Positions 35,201 through 45,889 of a stretch of DNA of 64,000 nt are shown piece by piece. Made by a program: the position numbers and the translations under genes. Within the stretch, counting starts at the first letter, position 1. Every line of letters starts with the position of its first letter. Origin of the DNA: Rapana venosa (taxonomy: Eukaryota > Mollusca > Gastropoda > Neogastropoda > Muricidae); contig CM054154.1 of NCBI GenBank assembly GCA_028751875.1, positions 54,179,462 through 54,243,461 of the forward strand, in the 5' to 3' direction. The notes under the pieces were generated by a model, which did no database searches, was not told the DNA's origin, and saw nothing but the letters and a program-made list of their open reading frames with translations.

Positions 35201-36765
35201 GATACTTGCTATGCAAACTGTAGAATGACTAGATACTTGTCTATGACAAACTGTAGAAATGCATAGATACTTGTCTATGAAAAAAAACTGTAGAAATGGA
35301 CAGAGATACTTGTCTATGACAACGTAGAAATGACATAGATACTTGTCTATGACAAACGGTAGAAACTGACTAGATATGTTTGACAACGGTTTAGAAAATG
35401 ACATAGATACTTGTCTATGACAACTGTAGAAATGAATAGATAATTGTCTATGACAACTGTAGAAACTGAATAGATACTTGTCTATACAACGGTAGAACTG
35501 AATGATACTTGTCTATGACACGGTAGAAAACTGACATCGTATTGTCTATGAAAACTGTAGAAATGACATAGATATTGGTCTATGTCAACGGTAGAAACTG
35601 ACATAGATATGGTCTATAACTGTAGGAAACTGACATAGATAATTGTCTATGAACACCGGTAGAAACGGAAATAGATACTTGTCTATGACAATGTAGAATG
35701 ACATTGAATTATTGTGTATGAAAACTGTGAAACTTGATAGTTACTTGTCTATGACAATGGGTAGAAATGAATAGATACTTGTTATGAAACTGTGGAAAAC
35801 TGAAAGATATTGTCTATGAACTGTAGAAAATGACATAGAATGTCTAATGAAACTGTAGAAACTGAATGATATTGGTTATGAAAAAAACAAAAACAACAAA
35901 ATGTAGAAATGAATAGATATTGTTAAGAAATGTAGAATACTGGCATTAGATTATTGTTATGACAATGTAGAAACTGACATAATATTGTTCATGAAAAACC
36001 GTGAAATGTATAATATTTTTTGGAAAACGGTAGATAGAATGAAAGATATTGTATTAAATGTAGAATGAAAGAGATCATCTTTTTCAGGAAACGTAGAAAC
36101 TGACTAGTATTGTCTATGAAACTGTTAGAAATGAATAGATATTGTCTATGAAAATGTAGAAAAATGATATAAAAATTTAATGAAAAACTGTAGAAATATA
36201 TAAATATTTTCTATGAAAGTAGATAGAAATGAATATTATTGTTTGTAACTGTGGAAATGAATAGATATTTCATGAAAAACGTTGAATGACTAGATATTGC
36301 TATGAAAACAGTAGAAATGAATGTATGCTATGAAAAATGTAGAGATAGACTTGTCTATGAAACGGTAGAAATGATAGCTACTGGTCTATGAAATGTGAAA
36401 TGATATAATATTTTCTATGGAAAATGTAGAACTGATATAATAATTTTCTATTTGAAAGTAGATTAGAACTGACATAGATATGTCTATGAAAACTTGTTAG
36501 AATGAATATATATTGTTATGAATGTCGAAATTGCATAGATATTTGTTATGAAAATGTAAGAAATGACATAGATACTTGTCTATGAAAATGTAGAATGATA
36601 TACTATTTTAATGGGCACAGGTTAGAACTGAATGATATGTATGAAAACTGTAGAAACTGATATACTTATTTTTTATGAAAAGGCTAGTAATGACATAGAT
36701 ACTTGTTATGAAATGTAGAAATGATATAATATATTTTTCTGTGAAAACTGTAGAGACGATTGTCA
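32260..36765. repeat. 35-bp satellite, block 4 (A-type units, C-depleted)
   Basis: More than 120 units, mostly of the CATAGATAC/TTGTCTATGACAA type. Decay is systematic: GACATAG becomes GAATAG, GATACTTG becomes GATATTG, GTCTATG becomes GTTATG, GACAACTG becomes GAAATG, GAAACTG becomes GAAATG. Each change is the loss of a C. Units near 32.9-33.6 and 35.1-35.6 kb are most complete. Confidence 0.95.
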
Positions 36766-37787
36766 CGCTCCATAAGGGATTGTGGCTAAACCCCCACCAA
36801 TGCCCACTCTAACTATCTTCCCGACAACACCAAACACAGAACACGGAAGAAAAAGTTCCAACTTTACTTTCCAAAATTAAAAAAAAAAATCACATCAAGT
36901 CAAATACTTAAACTTGCTTCCACACAAACATACAGATTCAATAACCAATCACACTCTAAATTCTATCCATAATACCCTCCCCTCTTTTGCACAATTCAGA
37001 AACCTGTTTGAGGAATAACAAAGTTCTTTCGCCATCTTCTACTCTCACCATCCAAACTCTTGTCTGTTCTTCCGCTAGCCACATCTCCACCATCGCCTTC
37101 GTCCTCTTCCTCTGATGCTTGTCCAAACTCACCACTTTCATCTTCAACCTCTCCACCTCCTTCAGATCTCCTTCAAGTTTGTTTGTTCAATGTGCAGTCT
37201 GTCTGTCCAAATGGAAAAGCCCACTACATTTCCAATTTCATCTCTGAAAAAAACATTGACTTAACCTTCCTCACCGAAACTTGACTTAAACCACATGGCC
37301 ATGAACCAAAACTAAAACAGCTGACTCCTCCTGGATATAAAACTATTTCTTTCCCCTGACTCTTTTAGAGGAGGTGGGATTGCCATCATTCTCAAAGACA
37401 TATTAGAACCATCTCTTTCTTTCAGTCACAACCTTCAATTCTCACACGAATCTTTTGAAGTTTGCGAAATCAACCTCAACATACCTGGCCGCTCTATTGC
37501 TTTCTGCTGCCTTTACCGCCCACCTCCTAGCCGTAAGAACAACCTGACATCTGTTTTTCATCAAGAATTCCAGTCACTCCTCAACCACTACAGCCTCTCC
37601 CCCAGTAAACTAATAATTCTTGGTGACTTCAACTTTCATTTCGATAATCAATCTTCTCCAGATGTCAATCGTCTTTCTCTTTTTCTGTCCAACCATTCTC
37701 TCTCCCAACTGGTAAACGAAGCATCGCACAGATCTGGTCATATTTTAAACTGGCTGATTACTAATGATTCATTCAATCTTGTCACAC
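36766..37787 (+). mobile_element. CR1/L2-type LINE, 5' region and endonuclease domain
   Basis: From about 37,165 the plus strand reads LLQVCLFNVQSVCPNGKAHY, then DLTFLTET (catalytic Glu block) at about 37,258-37,281, a frameshift, RGGGIAIILKD at about 37,366-37,400, ESFEVCEINLNIPGRSIAFC at about 37,447-37,506, LYRPPPS, KLIILGDFNFHFDN (catalytic GDFN) at about 37,608-37,650, SQLVNEASHRSGHILNWLIT at about 37,707-37,766, and stops at 37,787, where satellite begins. This is almost the whole endonuclease with only two or three lesions, the cleanest LINE domain in the window. The Ser/Pro-rich segment before it may be the ORF start. The SDH end of the domain and the RT are missing. Confidence 0.9.
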
Positions 37788-39370
37788 AGAAAAATGTTGA
37801 AATTGACATACAAACCTTTCCATGAAAACTTTAGAAACTTACATACATACCTTTCTATGAAAAATGTAGAAGCTGACATATATACTTTTCTATGAAAACT
37901 ATAGAAACTGACATACATACTTTTCTATGAAAACTGTGGAATCTGACATACATACTTTTCTATGAAAACTGTAGAGAATGACATACATAATTTTCTATGA
38001 AAACTGTAGAGAATGACATACATAATTTTCTATGAAAACTGTAGAGAATGACATACATACTTTTCTTTGAAAACTGTAGAAACTGACATACATACTTTTC
38101 TAGGAAAACTGTAGAGAATGACATAGATACTTTTATTTCAAAACTCTAGAAACTGACATACATACTTTTCTAGGAAAACTGTAGAAGCTAACAAATATAC
38201 TTTTCCATGATAACAATCGAAACTGATATACGTACATTTCTATGAAAAACTGAAAAACTGAATATATATTTTTCTATGAAACTGTCAAGATCACAAACAT
38301 ACTTTTCAAAGAAAAACTTTAGAGACTGGCATGCATATTTTTCTATCAAAACAAAGTAAATGACACATTTTTTTCTATGAAAAATGAAAAAATGACATAC
38401 ATTCTTTTCTATAAAACTCTAAAAACTGACATCCCATTTTTCCATGAAAAATTGAAACTGACATACATTTTTCCATGAACAATATGGAAATGACAAAATA
38501 CTTTTTTTGGAAAATTTAGAAACTGACATACATACTTTTCTAAAAAAAAGGGAAAAAACGACATCATATTTTCCTAAAAAAAATGTAAAAACGACAATAT
38601 ACTTTCTAGGAAAAATGTAAAAAACTGACATATTATTTTCAAAGGAAAGTAAAAAAATGACATACAACTTTTCATAAAAATGTACAATTAACAAAAATTT
38701 TTTCCTAGAAAACTGAGAAACTTTTATACAAAATTTCTATGAAAACTGTAGAAACTGACTACAATTTTTTCTATGAAAAGAAAAAATACATACATACTTT
38801 TTCTATAAATTGTACAAGTTAACATACATAGTTTTTTTTATGAAATCTGTAGAAACTTTTTATACATAATTACAATAAAACTGTAGAAACTGACTGTATA
38901 GTTTTCTAGAAAACTGTAGCACTAAATACATACTTTCTATAAATTTGTATGACTGACAAAATTTTTTTTTAATAAAACTTAGAACCTAATTAAATATTTT
39001 CTATGAAAACTGTAAAGACTGACAAAAATACCTTTCTATGGAATGTAGAAAAATGACAAACATAATTTCTATGAAAACTGTAGAGATTGACATCATATTT
39101 TTCTAGAAAATTGTAAAAACTGCATGATTCTTTTCTATGAAAATTAAAAACTGACACGACTCTTCTAAAAACTGTAGAAAATTACATAGATCTCTTCTAC
39201 GAAAAATGTAGAAACGAAATACATTCTTTTCAAAAAAAACTTTAAAAATGACATAGATTTTTTTCTATGAAAACTGTAGTGACGATATCATACTTTTCAT
39301 CAACTTGAAACTGACTATAAACTTTTTATGAAAACTGTAGGTTTTACATCAATTTTTTCTAAAAAACAAG
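37788..39370. repeat. 35-bp satellite, block 5 (B-type units)
   Basis: About 45 units with CATACATAC, TTTTCTATGAAAA and CTGTAGAAACTG cores. The first 600 bp are very regular and later units are ragged. It starts abruptly inside the CR1/L2 endonuclease and ends near an ATA-repeat LINE tail. Confidence 0.96.
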
Positions 39371-39375
39371 CAAAA

Positions 39376-40345
39376 ATTGAATAAAAATAATAATAATAAA
39401 TAAAATAATAATAATAATATAGGATTTTTATAGCGCGAATCTGTAAAAAAAAACAAATCGAAGCGCTTGCACTCAATAATTTACAGGCATGCAACTCTCC
39501 TAAACAAAATAAAAACAGATTTCAAAACCATGCCGCGCACGTAGACGCATCACGCACACACACCACCCACACACACACACAACACACAAAACCCCACACA
39601 CACACACACAAAAACACCACAAAAACCAAACAAATTAAAGGTGAAAAACTGTTAAAATGTTAAAAAGGGACGATTTTTTGGAAAGGGAAAAGCGCAGGAG
39701 GAAATAAGTGGTTTTTTTAGGCTGGATTTTGAAGTATAAAGTAAAGGGCTTTTGGCGAAGTGAAAAGGGGGTCTTCCCAGGGGGAAAGGGCCGGAACAGG
39801 AAGGGGCGACGGCCAACAGGGGTTTGTTTGAACTGGGTGTTCAAAAGCAAAAAGAAACTGCGGCGCAAAGGGGAACGGAAGGGGGTAACAGATAAGACAG
39901 TTACAGAGATAAAGGGTGCGATTGTGGAGACATTTTGAAACAGAGGGATTGATTTATACCCCAGTCTTTGTGAGACAGGGCGCCATGAAGGAACGCGAAG
40001 AGGAGTGATGTTTTTCAGATTTTTTTTTTTTCTTAGGACCAGTCGAGCTGCAGAGTTTTGTATGGTTGAAGAAGGGAAGATGATGGGGTTTGGGCCCAGC
40101 CAAAAGAGAATTACAGTATCTAAACGTGCAAAAATGAGAGAGTACAATTTGGAAAGTTGCATCAGTGGACAATACTTGCGAACGCGCTTATTTCGCCCAA
40201 TGAAGTACAAGACTGAGGGCTGGGTGAGAATTTTTTTTATAGAGAGTGTGTTTAAAAATAAAAAAAAAGGGCGGAACTGACTTTGCGTTTTCATTTTTTT
40301 TTGGAAAGGGGGTTTTGGGTTTTTGAAATTTGGGGTTTTTACCAA
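39376..40345 (-). mobile_element. CR1/L2-type LINE, C-terminal ORF and 3' tail
   Basis: The minus strand reads IQNSAARLVLRKKK near 40,065-40,020, NITPLRVPSWRPVSQRLGYK near 40,005-39,950, then RSPLRRS, a VGRRPF segment and SLRQKPF near 39,740. This is the conserved C-terminal region after the RT in L2/CR1 elements (NSAARLV, LHWLPVxxRIxYK, LRSS, PxxWNSLPxxLR). A 3' untranslated part follows, with a CA repeat at about 39,545-39,615 and TATAGCGCG near 39,429, ending in an ATA/ATAAT repeat at 39,376-39,420, the expected short-repeat tail of this group. Confidence 0.82.
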
Positions 40346-41286
40346 AATTTAACTTTCTGATCCCGTTTTAAAATTTTGAAGGAAATTTCCAGGGGGAAGG
40401 CTTTTCCGTTACCAAACTAATTTATCGCAAGAAAGAAGAATTGGGGTTTGTTTATTATAGTGAGATAAGCAAAAAAGAGAAAAGGAAAAAGGGGGGATCC
40501 CCTCAACAAGAATTTTTAGAAGTTTTACAAAATTTTGGACCTCGGGGTTGGTCCGGTGGGGGGCCTAAAAAAAGATTTGAGGGGAAGGGGGATCATTTAA
40601 CTGAGTAAGTAAAAAGGTAAAGGGGGATTTTTCCCCTCTCCAAAAAGAAAAAGGGTAAAATTTGGACAGGGTTTTCTCGGGGTTGGGATCGAGGTGGGGC
40701 ATTAAAATGGGTGACTTTTGGTTTTTTAGACGATTTTTCTAACAAAAAAGGTTTAAACCCAAAAATTTTATTTATGGGGTCGGTTTTTAAGGATGTAAAA
40801 CAGGAAGGGATGGAAAATTCCTCCCAAAAAAAAGGGTTTTTTTTAAAAAAATAAAAATTTTAAGGGCAAAAAAACACAAGGGTAAAGGGTCGCATGATTT
40901 TAAGCTTTTCCCTCAAATTGTCATGATTTCTTTTCATTGTGGGAAAAAGGAAAAAAGGGGGAGGCCAGTGATTTGGGGGATCAGGAGGGGCAGCGGGAAA
41001 ATTGATCTGACCCATCGGAGCGTATTTTCGAACTTTGCTAAAAAAAGGCAGAAATAGGGGAAAGTTCAATGGGCTGGGGCGTTGGGCGAGGAGTTGTTTT
41101 TGCAGACCAAGGAGTTTTTGAGGGAGGAAAAAAGAGTTTTTGGGATGTAGCACAGATAACTTGGGAAGGTAGTAGTCTTCTTTGCTGAATGGATTAAGAG
41201 TTTCTTCTTTCTTCTTTATCCCGCGGGGCCCCTTTTCGGTGTCGCGGGGAGACACAGACGTCTGTCTGCAGCTGGGGGAGGTTTGA
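40346..41286. other. Homopolymer-rich sequence, no element assigned
   Basis: Many runs of G, T and A (GGGG, TTTT, AAAA) suggest a poor consensus. The 131-codon minus-strand ORF at 40,860-41,255 shows no motif I recognise; it could be the 3' untranslated part of the LINE that follows. Confidence 0.45.
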
Positions 41287-43960
41287 TTAGTGACAGGTCA
41301 TGGGCTCCCGGGTGTCACCACGGATCGCTCCATCGTCTCCTTGGCACCTCTGGCTTTCAGCCATTGATTTGAGGGTGTATCCCGTGGGGCTGGTTGGTTG
41401 GGGGCATTCTAGTGAGGTGACCAAACCACATATCCTTTTTTGTCGATATGGGGGAATTGGTGTTAGTCCAACCATGTCTCGATACCTCATTCTTATCTTT
41501 TCGCGTCTGGTCTTGTTGACGCTTTTCTCAGGCAGCGCATTTCACATGTGCCCAGTTTTCTCTCAAAGGCTTTTTTTTGGGGCCCAGTCTGACACTGGTA
41601 TTGAGTGTTAACGAAGATGCTTTGATGAGTTTTGCCTTGGTGTCTTGGGATGCGGAATTTTTTAGAAGGGGGGATTTGGGTAACTGACTGCATTCCTTTC
41701 TGGCATTTTTTTTTATCTCTGTCCAATTTCCATTTTCAGTGAAAGGCCCAAGGTTTTTAAATTTTTTTTGGTCTTTTTCACTGGGGCCTTTGAGTTGATG
41801 TCCAGTTTTCCTGGTTTTTCTGCTGACAGCAAAACTTCTTTTTGGTGATACTAATCTTCATGAAAACCCCTCTCCCCAGTTTGTGTTGATTGGTCTGTGT
41901 GTTTTGAAGAGCTGCTTTGTTCTGATTCATCAGGGACTGGGTCACAAAAATAGTTCGTGGGGCCTAAAAGACGGGGTTTTGGTTCCTTTGTAATCTGGTC
42001 CTGTAGACACAAAGAAGGGGGGAGAGTACGCCCTTGCCCCCTGAAATATGTAACCGGGAACCAGTCGATTTTTCCACGGGCTGTTCGGACTGCACTCATA
42101 CTGTTGGCATAGTTTGCTTGATTTTATCAAGCAACGCCCCTTCATCGTACGCTCCAAATCTTCCAGAGTTGTCTCTTTGACCGGTCGAAAGCTTTTTTGA
42201 TCAACAAATCTGTATGCGGGTCTTGGTTGTATTCGAGGCTCTTTCACACAGCTGTCGGTGCGAAAAGGCATCTGTGCACCCTTTTTCCTTTCCGAAAGCC
42301 AAACGGCTTTCCCGTGGGTGTTCTGTTTTGGGCTCTTGTGCGCTGTTCCAGAATCTTTGCATACTTTTTTCCCCCGGCCAAAAGTTAAATGCCTCGAGGT
42401 GCTGCAGTCTCTCTTCTGCCCTTCTTTTAAAAAATTGGGCACCCTATTGCTTTTTGCCAGTCCTTGGGTACTTCCTCTCTTCCCATGCTTTCTGGAAGAT
42501 TGGTAGCCACTTAACCCCCTTTTTCCCATGAAAGGGATGCTTCAGTTTTATGCCGTCCCCCTCCCTTTTCCCCTTTGGGCGGGTTTTTAATTGCTTTTTT
42601 TGTTTCAGCTTCAAGGTTTTGGGGCCAAGGTCTTTGTAGCGTGGGGGAAAACGCGGCTGGAACTGACTCCAGATGGGTTTAAAAGATTTTTAAAATACTT
42701 CCCTGGGTTTTAAGAATTTTCCTCTTTTTTGTGCAGTCCTCCCCATTTGCATCTTCATACTTTTTTGTTGGATTGAGGGCTCCCCTTTACTTCATCGTTT
42801 TCACATTTTTTAAAAAAATTCTTTGGGGGGTTCTTGAAAAATTTCGCTTAACTTTTCCTAAGTCGCCCAAGATTTTTTCTTTGGAGGTTTCAAAAACACG
42901 GTACTATGTCTTTTTGCGTTTCTGTATTGAGTAGCCTCTTCTGTCTTGGTCTAACCCAAGCTTTATATACCCTTTTTTTTTTGATGGCTCCTTTCCCCTT
43001 TTCCACCAAGCTGTAGCTTCGTTATTACCCCCCCCCAATTTCTTTTTCCCCCAACTTCCCCCTTAAAAGGTTCAAAAGGGGCTGGCTTGAAAGGGGTCCC
43101 GACTTGCTCCATGTTGAGAGGTTGTGTCAATGGGGGCAAATTTTTCCTTGATACACGTGAAAAGTTCTTTTCACTTCTTTCCCTCTTCCAGTTTTGGGAT
43201 TTATCTTTCAGGTGGGTTTTCCTAGAAAGTTTTTTATTTTTTTTCTTTGATATTGGAGGTAGAAAGAAGGCCCGTGGTCATGCAAGGTTTTGGATGGGGA
43301 GGCTTTTGAGTCTTTGTGGCGAAACGGTTCTAGTCTTGCAAGTATAAAGTCGATTTGAGACGAGATTTGAGATCGTTCCCTTTGTACCAGGTGAAATTTT
43401 GGGGGTCGATGTTTGGGAAAAAAGGGTTGGGAGATCAGATCAGCTTGCCTAGTTCCGCACTGGTTTCCGTTTTAAAAAAGGGGGTTTTTGTGGTCCTGTG
43501 GGGTCCCGGTTTTGTCCCCGGTTTTTTTTCTCCCCCCAAATCTGCCGTAAATCACCCAGAAAAAAGGTCCCCTTTGTCAGGGGTGGTTGTGAGGTTGGAG
43601 AGCTCTTTAAGAATGAGTCTTTCTCCCTTTTTGATCGAATCGTTACACGGTGCATATACTTGGGTATAAGGGGCAATTTTTTTTGGACTTTTTTACACCG
43701 ATTTTAACATCTTTTGAAAAGTTCTAAACTCAGAGATTTTTTGCTATGTCTGGGGGTAGGATGAATCCCACACCCTGCATTTCCTTGGTTTTCCCGACTC
43801 CCTCCAGATGAGAACAAGTTTGAATGGACTTTCGTTCCTTTCCCTTTTTTCTAGTGTCGAAATGCCCATATGGAGATCTTTCTTTTGGTCATGAATTCCA
43901 CAATTTTTTGTTCCTTGTTTGTTAGGCCGCAGATGTCCATGTTCCAATGAGTCACTGTTC
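41287..43960 (-). mobile_element. Non-LTR retrotransposon, endonuclease to C-terminus, heavily frameshifted
   Basis: On the minus strand HGHLRPNKQ (from TWNVRGLRPNK) lies near 43,945-43,915 and GGSRENQGNAGCGI near 43,805-43,765. DSFLKELQTSQPP-like and SGDLRQIWG-like residues, the latter a damaged GDFNAxVG block, lie near 43,620-43,540. The RT carries a YRFVDQKSFRPV motif A at about 42,211-42,178 (from FVDFKKAFDSV), SSKLCQQYECS near 42,120, and TYFRGQGRTLPP, a damaged GVRQGCxLSP, near 42,050-42,015. The C-terminus has FEMRCLRK-like residues near 41,560-41,540. It differs from the RTE family at 3.8-15 kb. Every domain is frameshifted. Confidence 0.7.
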
Positions 43961-44439
43961 CTATCTCGATGTCCGTTTCCTTGCGAGGTCGTTTTTCCCC
44001 TTGGATCCGTCCGTTTATTCCTTTTCAGTTTTTTAGCGTTGTTAAAATCCCTGTCCCTTGGGTAGGCCCCACAGCTTCACCCGAGCCCCCTTTGCCCGCT
44101 TTACCCGTTTCCGTTTCCCCCACGTGGGCGAGGGGGTTTGGGCTTTGGGATTAAGATTTTGACTTTGTTTTTTTTGTTTCGGAAAAGTTGTTTGTTATTT
44201 CGGTTTTGACTTCGCCACTGGGTTCTAGTTGCCGGCGTTTTCGCTTCGCTTCAAGATTCTTTGGGTAACCATGGCGCACAGGGGCTGTCAGGGAGGAGAT
44301 GGTCATAGGAGGGGCTGCTCATCAAGCATTGGGGGAGAATTGTTATAGTGTCAGAGAGGTCAGTGTGGGGCAAGGTTTTGAAAAAAAAAGTTCGGAAGCT
44401 TTGAAAAAGAAGGGTTGAATGTCTAAGGCCTTAAGATTG
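43961..44439. other. Unassigned sequence between two minus-strand LINE pieces
   Basis: C/T-rich to about 44,280, then purine-rich. It may be the 5' untranslated part of the element to the left. No motif seen. Confidence 0.4.
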
Positions 44440-45250
44440 CACGGTAACATATTCTTCTTTCTGACAGGTTTTTTGATGTTTAAGATGGAAAGAAGGGGGA
44501 AAGATCAAATGCAGTTTGCGGTGCAGAAACATTGACAAGATTAAATGAAGATTAGTAACCCAGTCTAAAAAATACCGTCTGTGTGTTTTTTCGGTTTACC
44601 AGTTAGAGAAGGGAAAGGTTGGGCAGAGAAAGAAAGACGTTTGACATTGGAGAAGACGCTTGTCGAAATGAATTGAAGTCACCAAGAATTATCATTTAGG
44701 GGAGAGAGGCGTATGGGCAGGATGATGGAATTCTTGGTGAAAAGAGAAGATGTTAGGTTGTTTTTAGGCTGGGAGGGGGGACGGTAAAGGCAGAGATTGT
44801 AAAAAATGGCCAGGTAGGTTGAGATTGATTTTGCAAACTTCAAAAAAAAACATTAGAATGGAAAGTTGGACGAAAGAAAGAGACGGTTTCCCCTGTTCTT
44901 TGGAATGATGGGAATCCCCCCCTCCCCGAGAAGTCGGGGGAAAAAAATTTTATATCCCGGAGAGTCACTTGTTTTATTTTTGGTTTGGCCCTGTGGTTTT
45001 TAAACCAAGTTTGGGGGGGGAAGGGGTTTAAGTCGATGTTTTTTTAAAATAAAACAAAAGGTCGGCCCTTTTCCTTTGAAACAGACGAATTGAAAAACAA
45101 ATGAAGGGGGGATCGAAGGAGGTGGAAGGGAAGATAAAAAGGGGAGTTTGGACAACCAAGGGGGAGGGCAAGGGGGTGGTGGAATGCGGCTATGGGAAAA
45201 ACAACAAGTTTTGGGTGGTGAATCGGAGTAGAAGAGGTGAGAGAACTGTG
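44440..45250 (-). mobile_element. CR1/L2-type LINE endonuclease, third copy
   Basis: The reverse complement matches 37,140-37,787 along its length. CTCCTTCGATCCCCCCTTCA corresponds to the LLQVCLFN region (about 45,120-45,100). TCAATCTCAACCTACCTGGC (about 44,830) corresponds to EINLNIPG. ATAATTCTTGGTGACTTCAA (about 44,695-44,676) corresponds to IILGDFN, and TAACTGGTAAACCG (about 44,615) to LVNEA. Unlike the 37.8-kb copy it continues past the AATCTTGTC position into further LINE-like sequence, so it shows what the satellite junction replaced. Confidence 0.78.
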
Positions 45251-45889
45251 TTAATCAGGGTTCGGTGTTGACACACACATGTACACATCACATCCAAAAA
45301 AAAAACATTTTTCGAGTCACAAAAACAGAACAGTGAACAGCTGAAGGGGGGGGTGGCGGGAGCAGGGGGAAGAAGGGGTTTTCAGGGTAACAAAGACGTC
45401 AGAGGTGAGGGGGGGGGACATGGGAAGGGAAGCCCCCCACTCATGACGTCGGCCGCCCGTGTTTCCCCCTTGGGTTTTCAGCGATAATGCCTAAGGTTTT
45501 TAATAGGTTTAATTCGGGGGCAAAGGTGTTTCGTTTTTGACTTGATTGAGGGGGGGTTCAGTTCGTAACACGGCAATTTGTTTAAAGGGGTAGGGTCAGA
45601 TTTAAAAAAGGGGCAAAAGACCGCACAGTCAGGTAAACACAATTCATAAGTCGAAAGAAATTTTGAACAATTCAAACAAAAATGAAAAATAAATCGAAAT
45701 ATCTCAAAAAGTAGATAATAACAAAGAAAAAAAATTTGACCAAAAAACTCAGGGGAAAACACGAAAAAGAAGATTAAAATTTCGGGAAAGGAAGCGAAAA
45801 ACACCACACCCAGCATTCAAACACAGGCCCACACAGTGTGCCGACGGGCGAAAAGGCAGTAACTCGATGTACAACATTTCAGATAACGT
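45251..45889. other. No recognisable feature
   Basis: Purine-rich, then A-rich sequence. The 112-codon minus-strand ORF at 45,478-45,816 is Phe/Leu/Cys-rich with no motif. Confidence 0.45.

Noticed and set aside
32260..36765. CRISPR-like array of short repeats
   Set aside because: Units are head-to-tail with no unique spacers, and the context is a eukaryotic repeat region with LINEs and a SINE.
36956..37156. 66-codon Lys/Glu-rich minus-strand ORF
   Set aside because: It is antisense to the start of the CR1/L2 endonuclease on the plus strand, which has clear motifs.
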